From Psychrosphaera haliotis (GTDB taxonomy: Bacteria > Pseudomonadota > Gammaproteobacteria > Enterobacterales > Alteromonadaceae), in NCBI RefSeq assembly GCF_009728465.1, contig NZ_WOCD01000003.1, forward strand, positions 806,001 to 870,000: a stretch of DNA of 64,000 nucleotides, read 5' to 3'. A program made the position numbers and the translations under genes. Numbering within the stretch: position 1 is the first letter of the stretch; every line of letters starts with the position of its first letter. The notes beneath the pieces were generated by a model. That model was not told the origin of the DNA. It worked only from the letters and a program-made list of their open reading frames with translations, and did not search any database. This document shows, piece by piece, positions 36,779-47,619 of this stretch.

Positions 36779-38545
36779 CTAAAAGGCATCCTGAGGTAAC
36801 TCAACATTACCTACTTGCTTCATGCGTTTCTTACCATCTTTCTGTTTCTGAAGTAGTTTTTTCTTACGTGAAATATCGCCACCGTAACACTTCGCGATTA
36901 CGTTTTTACGCAATTGTTTTACTGTTGTACGAGCAATTACGTGAACACCAATAACAGCCTGTATCGCAATATCAAACATCTGTCTTGGGATTAGCTCTTT
37001 CAGCTTGTCCGCTAACTGACGACCTCGAGTTTGTGCAAAGTCACGGTGACAAATCATCGCCAATGCGTCCACTCTTTCACCATTAAGTAAAATGTCTACA
37101 CGCACCATGTCCGCTTCTTGGAACCTTGTAAAGTTGTAGTCTAGTGATGCAAAACCACGACTGGTAGATTTCAATCTATCAAAGAAGTCCATTACTACTT
37201 CAGCCATTGGTAAGTCATAACTTACAGCAACTTGCTTACCGTGATAGCTCATTGCGGTTTGTGTACCACGCTTGTCTATACACAAAGTAATAACGTTACC
37301 AAGATACTCTTGTGGTACTAAGATATCTGCTTTACAAATTGGTTCCCTAATTTCTGCAATATCATTAAGAGCAGGTAATTCAGATGGGCTATCAATAGAA
37401 ACAACTGAGTTATCTTTTTTAAGAATTTCGTAGTTTACGGTTGGTGCTGTTGTGATTAGGTCTAGGTCATATTCACGCTCTAAACGCTCTTGAATAATTT
37501 CCATGTGCAGCATACCTAAGAAACCACAACGGAAACCTAAACCCAATGCCGTTGAACTCTCTGGCTCATAAAATAACGACGCGTCGTTTAGGCTTAATTT
37601 ACCAAGTGCATCACGGAATGACTCATAATCGTCTGAGCTTACTGGGAATACACCTGCATAAACTTGAGGTTTGATTTGTTGGAAGCCTGGAAGTGGCGCA
37701 GTCGCGGCATTAATTGTAGTTGTTAACGTATCACCAACTGGCGCGCCTAAAATGTCTTTAATACCAGCAATGATAAAGCCTACTTCACCAGTGTTTAGGC
37801 TACCTGTGTCTGTTTGTTTTGGCGTGAAAATACCAATTTTGTCTATTTGATGAGATTCACCGGTAGACATAACTTTAATTTTATCGCCTTTTTTCAATGA
37901 ACCGTGTTTAATACGGACCAAAGAAACAACACCTTGATACGGGTCAAACCACGAGTCAATAATCAAAGCTTGAACTGGTCCGTCAACATTACCTTCTGGT
38001 GGTGGAATATTTTTAACGATGTCTTCTAAAACATCCTCGATACCTAATCCCGTTTTTGCCGAACACTGAACCGCATCAATTGCATCAATACCAACGATAT
38101 CTTCTATTTCTTCTGCAACCCGCTCTGGATCAGCTTGAGGTAAATCAATTTTGTTTAATATCGCACGAACTTCTAGGTCCATTTCAATGGCGGTATAACA
38201 GTTTGCAACGGTTTGAGCTTCAACACCTTGGCCAGCATCAACAACTAACAACGCACCTTCACAAGCTGCCAAAGAGCGTGATACTTCATAAGTAAAGTCT
38301 ACGTGTCCTGGCGTGTCGATGAAGTTAAGTTGATAAACTTCACCATCTTTTGCTGTGTAATTAAGCGTTACACTTTGAGCCTTGATAGTGATGCCGCGCT
38401 CACGCTCAATATCCATTGAGTCAAGAACTTGAGCTTTCATTTCTCGCGTTGTTAAGCCTTCACAGTGCTGAATAAGACGATCCGATAATGTTGATTTACC
38501 GTGATCGATATGGGCGATGATACTAAAGTTGCGAATATGCTTCAT
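36779..38545 (-). CDS. lepA: Elongation factor 4
   Basis: 588 residues, a translational GTPase with [13 protein letters not shown] (P-loop), [15 protein letters not shown] and NKIDLP, then the EF-G-like domains and the LepA-specific C-terminus ([20 protein letters not shown]). It back-translocates or remodels stalled ribosomes. First gene of the lep-rnc-era block. Confidence 0.97.
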   Translation of the reverse strand: MKHIRNFSIIAHIDHGKSTLSDRLIQHCEGLTTREMKAQVLDSMDIERERGITIKAQSVTLNYTAKDGEVYQLNFIDTPGHVDFTYEVSRSLAACEGALLVVDAGQGVEAQTVANCYTAIEMDLEVRAILNKIDLPQADPERVAEEIEDIVGIDAIDAVQCSAKTGLGIEDVLEDIVKNIPPPEGNVDGPVQALIIDSWFDPYQGVVSLVRIKHGSLKKGDKIKVMSTGESHQIDKIGIFTPKQTDTGSLNTGEVGFIIAGIKDILGAPVGDTLTTTINAATAPLPGFQQIKPQVYAGVFPVSSDDYESFRDALGKLSLNDASLFYEPESSTALGLGFRCGFLGMLHMEIIQERLEREYDLDLITTAPTVNYEILKKDNSVVSIDSPSELPALNDIAEIREPICKADILVPQEYLGNVITLCIDKRGTQTAMSYHGKQVAVSYDLPMAEVVMDFFDRLKSTSRGFASLDYNFTRFQEADMVRVDILLNGERVDALAMICHRDFAQTRGRQLADKLKELIPRQMFDIAIQAVIGVHVIARTTVKQLRKNVIAKCYGGDISRKKKLLQKQKDGKKRMKQVGNVELPQDAF

Positions 38546-38773
38546 AAATTACTGTATTTTAACCTGTAGCCGTTACGTGCTAACTATTGTTAGTCACTGA
38601 AAATAAGCGAATTAAACTTAACGCTTTACAAAAAAACCTAATGATTACTGCAACTGCAACTCATTTTGTTACAACAGGAATTCCAATTCAGGTTTTTGCT
38701 AAATATAAATATGCGTAAAAAGGGCGCAATTTTACACGTTTATCTTGTTACGCTCCACTGTTTTAGTAGTTAA

Positions 38774-39247
38774 TTAACTATCAACAGGTTTAACAGGAAT
38801 GATCTCAGGTCGTATGCTGAGTAATTGCGGAAGATATTTGTCAGAAGGTGAAGACGATAGTTTTTTTCGGGCGACAACAAACCCTAAGTAACCACCTAAA
38901 AACGTGGACAATATTACTAACCCTTCGTTTATTTCCATAAACTCTGTAAGCCAATATTGAGTTACTAAACAAAAAAAGAGGGCTGAAAATATTGGCGTTA
39001 AATAAATCCAGAAGGCACCTTGAATTAAGCTTTCTTCTGGTATGCCGATTTCCACTTGGTCGCCAACCTGGGCATTAAGACTATTAGCAACTTTATTGAT
39101 GACAGATTTACCAGCAAACGCTTCTGCCACGGCACTTGTGCCGCAGTTACTTTTTGCAGCACAGGTTTTACAGGTAGATTTAACGGCCGTTTCTACCCAA
39201 ATTGAATCTTGGTCTTTTTCAACAACAATGCCTAACTCTTTAATCAT
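38774..39247 (-). CDS. rseC: RseC/SoxR-reducing family protein
   Basis: 157 residues: an N-terminal Cys cluster (CKTCAAKSNC) for a probable Fe-S or redox site, then two membrane spans (FWIYLTPIFSALFFCLV and VILSTFLGGYLGFVVA). RseC is linked to SoxR reduction and Rnf in other bacteria. It ends the rpoE-rseA-rseB-rseC operon, two bases from rseB. Confidence 0.92.
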   Translation of the reverse strand: MIKELGIVVEKDQDSIWVETAVKSTCKTCAAKSNCGTSAVAEAFAGKSVINKVANSLNAQVGDQVEIGIPEESLIQGAFWIYLTPIFSALFFCLVTQYWLTEFMEINEGLVILSTFLGGYLGFVVARKKLSSSPSDKYLPQLLSIRPEIIPVKPVDS

Positions 39248-39248
39248 G

Positions 39249-40346
39249 TTATTTACTTTTTACGCTTTTCGCTATTTTAAATGCAGTTTCCGTAGGCAAC
39301 ATGCCCACAACTGTTACATCAAAGCCATCGGCGTGAACCATTACAAATGACGTGCCGCCATCTTTTAATACTAGAGGACTATTAAAGCTTTCAATTGGGC
39401 GTTGCACATATACCGAATACTCAACTAAACCATCACTAAACAGGTAATAGTCTGCAACTTCGCGATTAATAGACACATGATGTCTATCGCTTTTTAATAA
39501 CTCAAATCCATTTGGTGTATATTCAAGCTGCCAGTTATTTGTTTGTTGATTCATTGCGATTGCCGTATTTGCGACCTGCGGCAATTGAATTTCAAACAGT
39601 TTATTTATTTCTTCATTTGGCTCTGTTAAGTAAGAAAGGTGTGTCATTAGTACTTGCTCTACTACTTCACCCTGTTCATCGATGTACGCCATTCTTAGAG
39701 GTAAACCACTAATGACATCTATCCAAACCCAAAAGTTATAGGCTTCTTTGGTAACAGACTCTACTCTAATTAACTGCGCTGAGCGCCCCGCAATTTGACT
39801 TTTACTAACTAAAACAAACTGGTAACTATCTACTAAATCACCAAAGTCTTTATAAAAGATAGCGGGAATGAAATTTCGAATACTCACTCCACTAATTGAA
39901 TAAGGTTCTTTATTGGATTCAAAAAACGATAACGTTTGGTTTTTTCTAATGGCTGTTATGCCATTGCCTATGAGCGGTGACACTCGCTCAATCTCAACTT
40001 CAGTGCCATCATCATTAACTTTAAATCCATGCGTCCACTGATATGATTCCGTCTTTTCACCTTTTAAAGTCACAATTCCAGCTTCAAAATTACTTTTGGT
40101 GAGTGCTTCTTGCAATTTTTTCAACCAATAAGCGGCATTTATCTTTTCGCCATTTGGGGTAGTAGCCTGTTGAGGTTGGGCTTCAGATTGAGGCTGAGGC
40201 TCAGATTGAACTTGTTGTTCTTTAGATTGAAGTTGTTCACTTTCAGGTGCTACCACTTTAGTGGATGCAGTTGCGGTGGCGGTGCCCGTAGCTGCGGCGC
40301 TCGTGCTGTAAACAAAACAGGTGATCAATAAAAATAAAATACGCAC
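39249..40346 (-). CDS. rseB: Sigma-E regulatory protein RseB (MucB)
   Basis: 365 residues, a periplasmic protein with a signal peptide (cleavage near TSAAAT), a Gln/Pro/Glu-rich low-complexity linker at about 30-62, then the lipoprotein-like N domain and the C-terminal MucB/RseB domain. It shields RseA from proteolysis until lipids or LPS signals bind. A terminator-like hairpin sits between rseA and rseB. Confidence 0.93.
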   Translation of the reverse strand: MRILFLLITCFVYSTSAAATGTATATASTKVVAPESEQLQSKEQQVQSEPQPQSEAQPQQATTPNGEKINAAYWLKKLQEALTKSNFEAGIVTLKGEKTESYQWTHGFKVNDDGTEVEIERVSPLIGNGITAIRKNQTLSFFESNKEPYSISGVSIRNFIPAIFYKDFGDLVDSYQFVLVSKSQIAGRSAQLIRVESVTKEAYNFWVWIDVISGLPLRMAYIDEQGEVVEQVLMTHLSYLTEPNEEINKLFEIQLPQVANTAIAMNQQTNNWQLEYTPNGFELLKSDRHHVSINREVADYYLFSDGLVEYSVYVQRPIESFNSPLVLKDGGTSFVMVHADGFDVTVVGMLPTETAFKIAKSVKSK

Positions 40347-40390
40347 TTAATACAATCCTTTAGATTTCTACGAAGACAAACACTAGATAC

Positions 40391-40437
40391 AAAAAAGCCT
40401 GCCGATGATATCAAGTTTAATGATAACACCACAGGCT
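40391..40437 (-). terminator. Terminator-like hairpin between rseA and rseB
   Basis: On the minus strand AGCCTG pairs with CAGGCT and an inner TATCA pairs with TGATA, followed by six T. Position inside the operon suggests attenuation of rseB-rseC, or a separate rseB promoter. Confidence 0.6.
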
Positions 40438-40477
40438 ATTCGAGTTTACTCAATTAACGCAATTATTCAGTTATGAA

Positions 40478-41104
40478 CTATTGCTCAATCTTCTTATCTT
40501 CTTTTTCCAGCTCTTCTTTATCGTCTGTTGCTCTTAATTGCTGGTTATGATCGGCCATTAACGCGTTGATTCTTGACTGAGTCACTTGATTCGCCGTTGG
40601 CTTTTCTTTAAAGCTATCGCTTGAAAGCGACACTGGTGATAAACCTTGTACTAATGGAACTGGGTTTAACACTGGCGACGTAATTTTGTCTTGACCAGGG
40701 TTCATGTTACTCACACCAACCACGGCTACTAACGCTACAGATGCTGCAATGGCGAATTGTGCACTGCCTTTAAGAAGCTTATGCTCACTAAGCTGAACCA
40801 CTTTTTGGCTTGCTCGTTGATACCACTTAGGGTGCTTCGCAATCGAGGCAACGTTTTCCGTTTCAAGTTGGTCAACCATTGGCAATTCAATATCGGCAAT
40901 GGCAGCCTGAATACTATTCGCAAAAGAGTCATCACTCACTAGTTCTTGCTCTTTTCTAAGCACATCACCAATCAGGGCATAACGTCCAAAGGTTTGAACG
41001 GACTGTTGATTATCTTTAATGCTGTCTAACGCTTGAGTTAACTCATTATTTGTTAACTCATCATCCAGCATTGCTGATAGTGGTTCTTGGTGTTGATTCG
41101 TCAT
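40478..41104 (-). CDS. rseA: Sigma-E factor negative regulatory protein RseA
   Basis: An anti-sigma factor of about 208 residues: a cytoplasmic N domain (EPLSAMLDDELTNNEL) that holds sigma-E, one membrane span near residues 110-130 (FAIAASVALVAVVGV) and a periplasmic tail for RseB and DegS. The ATG at 41122, abutting the rpoE stop, is also possible; I chose 41104 because GGAG precedes it, though with a long 12-base spacing. Confidence 0.92.
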   Translation of the reverse strand: MTNQHQEPLSAMLDDELTNNELTQALDSIKDNQQSVQTFGRYALIGDVLRKEQELVSDDSFANSIQAAIADIELPMVDQLETENVASIAKHPKWYQRASQKVVQLSEHKLLKGSAQFAIAASVALVAVVGVSNMNPGQDKITSPVLNPVPLVQGLSPVSLSSDSFKEKPTANQVTQSRINALMADHNQQLRATDDKEELEKEDKKIEQ

Positions 41105-41122
41105 AATTACGAACGGCTCCAT

Positions 41123-41704
41123 TTAACGGTTTTCAATTAGCGGTTCCAATTTTGCGTCGATTGCGTCTCGAGCACGGAAAATACGTGAACGAACAGTACC
41201 AATCGGACAACCCATTGCAGTTGCTATTTCTTCATAACTCATACCATCGATTTCTCTTAACTGAATTGCTACTTTTAGCTCTTCAGGTAATTGCTCAATA
41301 GTATCGAAAATTACATGTTTTATTTCGTCAGTTAACGCTAAGCTTTCTGGCGACGCATTTTCGCGTAAAGCTTCATTGGTCTCATAATATTCAGCACCTT
41401 CAGCGTCCACATCTACATTTGCTGGTCTACGCCCCCTTGCCATCAAATAGTTTTTTGCACTATTTACCGCAATTCGATATAGCCAAGTGTAAAATGCAGC
41501 TTCACCTCTAAACCCTGGCAATGCCGTATAAGCTTTAATAAACGCATCCTGGGCAACGTCTTGAACATCTCCGTTGTTGCCTAAATAACGAGAAACCAAT
41601 CCAATGATTTTATTTTGGTATTTACGTACCAGTAAATCAAATGCTGCTTTTTCGCCCGCTTGTGCTCTTCTGACTAATCCTAAATCTTTGCTCTGCTCGC
41701 TCAT
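41123..41704 (-). CDS. rpoE: RNA polymerase sigma-E factor
   Basis: 193 residues, an ECF sigma factor. Region 2 is ALLVRKYQNKIIGLVSRY-like with DVAQDAFIKAYTALPGFRGEAAFYTWLYRIAVN; region 4 ends ELREIDGMSYEEIATAMGCPIGTVRSRIFRARDAI. It drives the envelope stress regulon. The operon has an apparent sigma-E promoter of its own (41768-41794), i.e. positive autoregulation. Divergent from nadB as in E. coli. Confidence 0.97.
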   Translation of the reverse strand: MSEQSKDLGLVRRAQAGEKAAFDLLVRKYQNKIIGLVSRYLGNNGDVQDVAQDAFIKAYTALPGFRGEAAFYTWLYRIAVNSAKNYLMARGRRPANVDVDAEGAEYYETNEALRENASPESLALTDEIKHVIFDTIEQLPEELKVAIQLREIDGMSYEEIATAMGCPIGTVRSRIFRARDAIDAKLEPLIENR

Positions 41705-41767
41705 TCGAGCTACTACTCCCAGTTTTAGCTAGCGACTAAAGTCTGCTAATATCGCGTTTGCTGTAAC

Positions 41768-41794
41768 TATGACTAACGCTTATTGAAAAAGTTC
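41768..41794 (-). promoter_or_regulatory. Sigma-E-type autoregulated promoter of rpoE
   Basis: On the minus strand GAACTT (41794-41789) and TCATA (41772-41768) are separated by 16 bp, matching the sigma-E pattern GAACTT-N16-TCnnA. It lies 64 bp upstream of the rpoE ATG. Confidence 0.7.
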
Positions 41795-41922
41795 TATTTT
41801 TTTTGAATTTTTTTGTAAAATAGACGTACAACGGACATTTGTGAAAGAATTAACGCCTTCCTTTTGCCGCCATCTCTAGTAAAAATAGAGCTTAACACAA
41901 TGACTGACTTGGTAAATTTTTA

Positions 41923-43527
41923 ATGTCGAATGAAACGCAACACTCAACAGATTGTTTGATTATTGGTAGCGGTGCTGCCGGATTAACACTGGCTTTAAGC
42001 ATTGCCGACAAGGCAAATGTCATCATTTTAAGTAAATCGGCATTAAAAGAGGGTTCTACACTATATGCTCAAGGTGGCATCGCCGCCGTTTTTGATGAAA
42101 ACGACAGTATTGAATCTCACGTTCAAGATACGCTCATTGCCGGTGGCCTTTTATGTAATGAAGAAGCTGTGATTCACACCGCCAGTCATGCAAAAACTTC
42201 TATGCAGTGGTTAATTGACCAAGGTGTCCCGTTTGACCAAGTCACTGGCCCCGACGGTTTAAGTAAATATCATTTAACTCGTGAAGGAGGTCATAGCCAC
42301 AGAAGAATCCTTCATGCAGCTGATGCAACTGGCAAGGCTGTGCAAACCACGTTACTTGATAGAGTAAAGGCACATCCAAATATTCGTTTATTTGAACGAT
42401 TTAATGCTTTAGATTTAGTGACAAGTGAAAAGGTTAGTTTGCCTGAAACTGCAAAAAAAGTGCACGGTGCTTATGTTTGGAATCGAAATGAAGAACGAGT
42501 TGAAGTCGTCCATGCCAAATTTATTACCTTAGCTACTGGCGGCGCAAGTAAGGTTTATCAATATACTTCTAACCCAGATATTGCCAGCGGTGATGGTATT
42601 GCCATGGCGTGGCGAGCGGGTTGTCGTGTTGCAAATATGGAATTTAATCAGTTCCACCCAACTAGTTTGTATCATGAAAAAGCCCAAAACTTCCTTATTT
42701 CAGAAGCGATGCGAGGCGAAGGCGCAAAATTACGTCGTCCTGACGGTACTCGTTTTATGCCCGACTTTGATGAGCGAGGCGAGCTTGCACCAAGAGACAT
42801 CGTCGCTCGTGCCATCGACTTTGAAATGAAGCGTTTAGGTGCTGACTGCATGTACTTGGACATCACTCACAAAGATGAACAATTTATCCTAGAGCATTTT
42901 CCAACGATATACGCTGCCTGCTTAAAAGTAGGTATTGATATCACTAAAGAGCAAATCCCTGTGGTTCCCGCCGCTCACTACACTTGTGGGGGCGTGATGA
43001 CAGATTTAACCGGTAAAACAGATATTGATAATCTTTTTGCTATTGGCGAAGTGGCTTATACAGGTTTACATGGCGCAAACAGAATGGCGAGTAATAGCCT
43101 TTTGGAATGCATTGTTTTTGCACAAGGGGCGGCTCAACAAATCTTATTAAATTTAGATAACCCACACCAAGATGTCATTATCCCAAACTGGGATGAAAGC
43201 TTAGTCACCTCTTCTGCTGAAGACATCTTGATTAGCCATAACTGGCACGAATTAAGATTATTAATGTGGGACTATGTTGGAATAGTTAGATCTGATCGGC
43301 GTTTGAAAAAAGCACTCAAACGCATTGAGTTAATTAAACAAGAAACTGACGAGTTCTATTCTAGCTTTAGAGTGAGTAATAACTTACTTGAATTGCGAAA
43401 CTTAGTACAAGTCGCACAGCTAATTGTTACTAGCGCACTGTCGAGAAAAGAAAGCAGAGGTTTACATTACACCATTGATTACCCAGAAACATTGCCAAGC
43501 TCAACGCCGACGGTTTTAATTCCTTAA
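41923..43527 (+). CDS. nadB: L-aspartate oxidase
   Basis: 534 residues. The FAD motif [14 protein letters not shown] is at the N-terminus; [16 protein letters not shown]-like (with [10 protein letters not shown] near residue 118) and the [12 protein letters not shown] box form the active site, and [15 protein letters not shown] is the FAD-contacting signature. It makes iminoaspartate for de novo NAD synthesis. Divergent from rpoE; the stop overlaps the convergent ygfX by 4 bp. Confidence 0.96.
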   Translation: MSNETQHSTDCLIIGSGAAGLTLALSIADKANVIILSKSALKEGSTLYAQGGIAAVFDENDSIESHVQDTLIAGGLLCNEEAVIHTASHAKTSMQWLIDQGVPFDQVTGPDGLSKYHLTREGGHSHRRILHAADATGKAVQTTLLDRVKAHPNIRLFERFNALDLVTSEKVSLPETAKKVHGAYVWNRNEERVEVVHAKFITLATGGASKVYQYTSNPDIASGDGIAMAWRAGCRVANMEFNQFHPTSLYHEKAQNFLISEAMRGEGAKLRRPDGTRFMPDFDERGELAPRDIVARAIDFEMKRLGADCMYLDITHKDEQFILEHFPTIYAACLKVGIDITKEQIPVVPAAHYTCGGVMTDLTGKTDIDNLFAIGEVAYTGLHGANRMASNSLLECIVFAQGAAQQILLNLDNPHQDVIIPNWDESLVTSSAEDILISHNWHELRLLMWDYVGIVRSDRRLKKALKRIELIKQETDEFYSSFRVSNNLLELRNLVQVAQLIVTSALSRKESRGLHYTIDYPETLPSSTPTVLIP

Positions 43528-43904
43528 CGCTCAGCCTTATACTGTAATGGCATATTTAGCATGCGGCTTAATTGCCGCCATTGCTTTAACCCAACTTGAT
43601 CTTTAAATACCCACATAAGTTTGCCTGCATGGCTTTCTTGTTCCTCAAGTAAAACCAGTGCGACAGGACCAATAATCCCGCCAAATAGAGGGTTTAAATT
43701 AACTTCACTAATGGAATAAGAATGGCTCAAGCTGTAATAAGAGTAGCGGTGTTCTATTAGCAGAATAATCGCTAATACTAATAAGCTGGGATTAAACACC
43801 AATAAAAACAGTAACCAATATGCCCAGCGCCAACGTGAAGGCGGCCTAACAATGAGGTCAAATTGATTGTTATATTGTTGAGGAAAGTCGCTACGCTCGG
43901 TCAT
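43524..43904 (-). CDS. YgfX-like membrane protein (CptA type)
   Basis: 126 residues with a double hydrophobic segment ([26 protein letters not shown]) near residues 28-53 and a C-terminal WKQ-like [11 protein letters not shown]. Pairing behind sdhE is the standard sdhE-ygfX layout. In E. coli YgfX was proposed to perturb FtsZ/MreB or to support SdhE; its role here is not established. Confidence 0.75.
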   Translation of the reverse strand: MTERSDFPQQYNNQFDLIVRPPSRWRWAYWLLFLLVFNPSLLVLAIILLIEHRYSYYSLSHSYSISEVNLNPLFGGIIGPVALVLLEEQESHAGKLMWVFKDQVGLKQWRQLSRMLNMPLQYKAER

Positions 43905-43930
43905 ATTGTGAGTGTAGCGCTATTTACTAA

Positions 43931-44233
43931 TTAGTGTGCTTTAACTCGGTTCAGGATTATTTTCACAACCTTATCTAGATCCTGATCTTCACATTTTTTA
44001 TGCCCCATAAACCAAGCAAATAGCTCTGGATCTTCACACGCTAATAGTCTTTGAAATGAAGACTTGTCTTCAGTGGATAACGCGTCATAAGCTTCGTCAA
44101 CAAATGGTTCGAGCAAAACATCAAGCTCTAACATGCCACGGCGGCAAGCCCACTTTAGTTTTGGTTTAGAATCAAGAAGAAACTTTTTACCACTTTTATC
44201 TACATAAACAACTTGCGATTTTGACTCTGACAT
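43931..44233 (-). CDS. sdhE: FAD assembly factor SdhE
   Basis: 100 residues, about 12 longer at the N-terminus than E. coli SdhE. KWACRRGMLELDVLLEPF contains the RGMxE motif needed for flavin attachment; FQRLLACEDPELFAWFMGH is the family's second block. It helps covalent FAD attachment to succinate dehydrogenase. 26 bp before ygfX. Confidence 0.93.
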   Translation of the reverse strand: MSESKSQVVYVDKSGKKFLLDSKPKLKWACRRGMLELDVLLEPFVDEAYDALSTEDKSSFQRLLACEDPELFAWFMGHKKCEDQDLDKVVKIILNRVKAH

Positions 44234-44385
44234 TATTTAAAATTCACTTTCTTAACGAATGATAGATTGATTATACCGAGCATTTTCAAAAAGGTGTCAA
44301 TGTTTTTTGATGTTCGCTAAAATACCCTTGTTCTTAAGTGTTTCATCCCCATATTCAAACATTATTAATTTTTTAAGCGAATGCC

Positions 44386-45219
44386 ATGACTTCTATAGTT
44401 TCACTATCACAATTTGCCGTTATTAAGTTAAGTGGCGAGCAAAGCCATTCGTTTTTGCAAGGCCAAGTTACTTGTAACGTAGACGATATTAAAGCATCTG
44501 AGTGGCAGGCAGGCGCCCACTGCAACGCCAAAGGTAAAGCATGGTCTACATTTATTGCCTTTGAACAAAACGACGCGCTTTATTTAGTGATGACAAAAGA
44601 GAGCGCTGAAGTTTCATTAGCTGAACTTAATAAGTATGGCGTTTTCTCAAAAACAGACATTACAGACGATACTAACAACTGGCACATATACGGAAGTAAT
44701 GAAGCCGTTGTATCACAGAAGAGTATTGAATTAACTCAAGGCCACGTTTTAGTGCTAAGCCGTGAAGAATTAACGGTAACAGCAGATAGTTCAAACGAAT
44801 GGTGGAATAATGAAGTTCTGTCAGGGCGAGCCCACCTTTTCGCAAAAACGATTGGCGAATACGTGCCTCAAATGATCAACCTGCAAGCGTTGAACTATAT
44901 TTCGTTTAACAAAGGTTGTTACATGGGCCAGGAAATGGTGGCGAGAATGCGCTACCTTGGTAAGAATAAACGTGCTTTATATTTAGCTGAGACCGACGGT
45001 GAATATGATCTAACTGCAGGTGATGACGTATTTAAAGCCATGAATAATAACCGCCGTGCTAGTGGTAAAGTCATTAACAGCACTACTTATAATGGTAAAA
45101 CCACAGCTCAACTTGTTTTACCAAACGATACAGATTTAAACGATAAGATTTATTTAGACTCTGAGAGTGATCAACATTTTCGTTTGTTACCTCTCCCATA
45201 CTCACTTGACCAAGACTAA
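44386..45219 (+). CDS. ygfZ: tRNA-modifying/Fe-S folate-binding protein YgfZ
   Basis: 277 residues, GcvT-like. The diagnostic NKGCYMGQEMVARMRYLGK (K-G-C-Y-x-G-Q-E) is near residue 183, with SFLQGQVTCNV at the N-terminus. YgfZ uses folate to support Fe-S enzymes such as MiaB. Divergent from sdhE-ygfX; slyD follows after 8 bp. Confidence 0.94.
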   Translation: MTSIVSLSQFAVIKLSGEQSHSFLQGQVTCNVDDIKASEWQAGAHCNAKGKAWSTFIAFEQNDALYLVMTKESAEVSLAELNKYGVFSKTDITDDTNNWHIYGSNEAVVSQKSIELTQGHVLVLSREELTVTADSSNEWWNNEVLSGRAHLFAKTIGEYVPQMINLQALNYISFNKGCYMGQEMVARMRYLGKNKRALYLAETDGEYDLTAGDDVFKAMNNNRRASGKVINSTTYNGKTTAQLVLPNDTDLNDKIYLDSESDQHFRLLPLPYSLDQD

Positions 45220-45227
45220 GGATCCTT

Positions 45228-45713
45228 ATGAAGATCGCAGAAAATACCGTTGTTACAATGCATTACGCGGTTAAAGACAAAGAAGACAACCTAATTGATA
45301 GCTCTTACGATAATGATCCTCTGGTTTTTATCCAAGGTTCAAAGTTCTTAATTGAAGGCCTAGAAGACGCACTGAATGGTCATGAAAAAGGCGATACTTT
45401 TGAAGTGTCTGTTGATGCTGATAACGCATATGGTCCTCGCATGGATGGCCTAGTTCAGCAAGTTGGTAGCGAAATGTTTGCTGACTTTGAAGTTGAGATT
45501 GGCATGCAATTGCGCGCAAGCACAGATAATGGCGAACAAACTGTTATTGTTGTTGATAAAGACGACGAGTCAGTTACGGTTGATGGAAACCACCCTCTTG
45601 CTGGTGTTGATCTTAAGTTTGACGTAGAAGTATTGGAAGTTCGTGCAGCTACTGCTGACGAAATTGCTCATGGACACGTCCATGGTGCTGGCGGTTGTGG
45701 TCACACCCACTAA
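45228..45713 (+). CDS. slyD: FKBP-type peptidyl-prolyl isomerase SlyD
   Basis: 161 residues: FKBP halves (VTMHYAVKDKEDNLIDSS, GLEDALNGHEKGD) around the IF chaperone insert, then a short His/Cys metal-binding tail (HGHVHGAGGCGHTH). SlyD is a prolyl isomerase and chaperone that also supplies Ni to hydrogenase in E. coli. The tail is shorter than the E. coli one. AGGATCC ribosome site lies just ahead. Confidence 0.93.
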   Translation: MKIAENTVVTMHYAVKDKEDNLIDSSYDNDPLVFIQGSKFLIEGLEDALNGHEKGDTFEVSVDADNAYGPRMDGLVQQVGSEMFADFEVEIGMQLRASTDNGEQTVIVVDKDDESVTVDGNHPLAGVDLKFDVEVLEVRAATADEIAHGHVHGAGGCGHTH

Positions 45714-45737
45714 GTAAATTTTTGCCGTATTAAATAC

Positions 45738-45773
45738 AAAGCCTTTGCCAAACATTTTGGTGAGGGCTTTTTT
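45738..45773 (+). terminator. Intrinsic terminator of ygfZ-slyD
   Basis: GCC and CCAA on the left pair with TTGG and GGC on the right, then six T. About 25 bp past the slyD stop. Confidence 0.65.
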
Positions 45774-45889
45774 GTGCCTGAAAAACAATCATTTCCTTTG
45801 CTTTTAGCGTTAACTTTAAAGTAATCTGAAATTGAGTCGACATAGACTTAAGCCTGTTCAAATAATAATAAAAATAAGAAATATACGGC

Positions 45890-47533
45890 ATGAAATCTTT
45901 TTGGTTAAACCTAAGCCTCCGATGGAAGCTGCAGCTTGGTTTTATGGCTATTGCCATGATCACTACTATTTACAATCGTTTACTTGCATCAAATGAATTA
46001 AAACGTTTAATTGAGCTGGTCGAATCTACCACTAGCGATCCTGTGTTACATAAAAGTATGCAGCAGCAACTTGATGCGTTTTACATCACTTCCATTTGGG
46101 ATTCTTTACTACAGTTTGGTTTGCAGTTTTTTATCATAATGATTGCCGCTAGAATTTTTGTTGCGCCTATTCTCACTCTACTTGAGTCTTTAGAAGCCGT
46201 TGAAAAAGGCGACCTAACAAAAAACGTTACTATACATTCCCGTGATGAAATTGGCGCTCTTGAACATCATTTTAACTTAGTGTTAAAAAAGCTAAACTCA
46301 ATTCTTACAAATATTGAAGGCTCTACCGTTCATATGGGGCAGTCGGCATTTCAGATCGCTGCAATATCCAATGAAATTGAATCAATGAGTGCGGCTGAAA
46401 AAGCCAAAGAAAATGAAATAAAAAAAGCGACAAGTAAAGTCCATGATGTGGCTACTCAAGTACAGGAAATAGCGCAGCAAGCCAATCAAAAATCAGAAAC
46501 TGCTGAACAACAAGCTAATAAAAGCTACCAGTCATTAAATCAGTCCGTTGCTCGATTAGACTCGGTTTCCGCGAATATTGATGAAACCTCAAACCAAGTA
46601 GAAGAAATCGTTGAGTTTAGTCGCAACATCAATTCTATTTTATCTACCATCAAAGATATTGCTTCGCAAACTAACTTACTTGCTTTGAACGCTGCAATAG
46701 AGGCTGCTCGTGCTGGTGAACAAGGCAGAGGATTTGCAGTAGTGGCTGACGAGGTAAGAAGCTTAGCGGTAAGATCGCAAAGTTCAGCAGAGCAAATTAC
46801 AAACATACTGGATGAATTACTCTCTAAGGTAACGAATGCGCAATCCTCAATGCAGTTTTTAGTTGATAATATTAATGAAAGCCAAGTGCAAATAAAGGAA
46901 ACGGCCAGCTCTGTGCAAACCATGCAAGCGGATATTATTGATACTTCAGAACTTAATAAAAACATTGAGAGTGTCGTCCACCATCAAATTGATAGCTTTA
47001 ACAATTTGAACACTCAGCTAAACGCTTTATTTAAAACCATATCAAATAATAGCCTTAAAATTAGTAACTCGGCCAACATATCAACCACACTCAATAACTT
47101 AACGTCCAGTTTAAAAGCGCAATTGTCAGGTTTAAGTATAGATAGAAGTTTATGTCCTAAAGAGACGGATAAGTTACCAACTACTGACGAACAACGCACA
47201 GCACAACGAGTAAAAGGCCATAATTTAATTACCCTTCGAGGCCCATTTGGACAATTTGATGGCTTATCGAGCAATATAAGTCAGACTGGAATTGGCGCTA
47301 TGCTAACCAACTCAATTCCAGAGTCCGCGTTAAATGAAGAATTGACGTTGGCACTTCGTTTACCAAATACCGGTTTAAGTCAGTATCAGCAACAAAGTCT
47401 TATTGAGATCCCTGCTCAAGTGGCTTGGCAAAAGAGCAACAATGAAAAGGTAGCGATTGGGCTCATGTTTAATACAAAAGATAAACAACATCAAAAAGCG
47501 ATTAAGGACTGTATTGCTTTTTACCAGCAATAG
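45890..47533 (+). CDS. Methyl-accepting chemotaxis protein with C-terminal PilZ domain
   Basis: 547 residues: two membrane spans (about 14-32 and 74-95) enclosing a short ~40-residue periplasmic part, a HAMP domain ([23 protein letters not shown]), the coiled-coil signalling domain with hairpin tip [34 protein letters not shown], and from about 425 a PilZ domain with RTAQRVKG and [10 protein letters not shown] (RxxxR and NxSxxG-like). PilZ binds cyclic-di-GMP, so receptor output may respond to it. Stands alone after the slyD terminator. Confidence 0.88.
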   Translation: MKSFWLNLSLRWKLQLGFMAIAMITTIYNRLLASNELKRLIELVESTTSDPVLHKSMQQQLDAFYITSIWDSLLQFGLQFFIIMIAARIFVAPILTLLESLEAVEKGDLTKNVTIHSRDEIGALEHHFNLVLKKLNSILTNIEGSTVHMGQSAFQIAAISNEIESMSAAEKAKENEIKKATSKVHDVATQVQEIAQQANQKSETAEQQANKSYQSLNQSVARLDSVSANIDETSNQVEEIVEFSRNINSILSTIKDIASQTNLLALNAAIEAARAGEQGRGFAVVADEVRSLAVRSQSSAEQITNILDELLSKVTNAQSSMQFLVDNINESQVQIKETASSVQTMQADIIDTSELNKNIESVVHHQIDSFNNLNTQLNALFKTISNNSLKISNSANISTTLNNLTSSLKAQLSGLSIDRSLCPKETDKLPTTDEQRTAQRVKGHNLITLRGPFGQFDGLSSNISQTGIGAMLTNSIPESALNEELTLALRLPNTGLSQYQQQSLIEIPAQVAWQKSNNEKVAIGLMFNTKDKQHQKAIKDCIAFYQQ

Positions 47534-47619
47534 CTGCAACTAGAGAATTACATTTTAGTTTTTAATTAGCCGATAAAGACCATTAAAGGGCAGCTCAAGG
47601 GTTGTTTAGAAGTTAGGGT

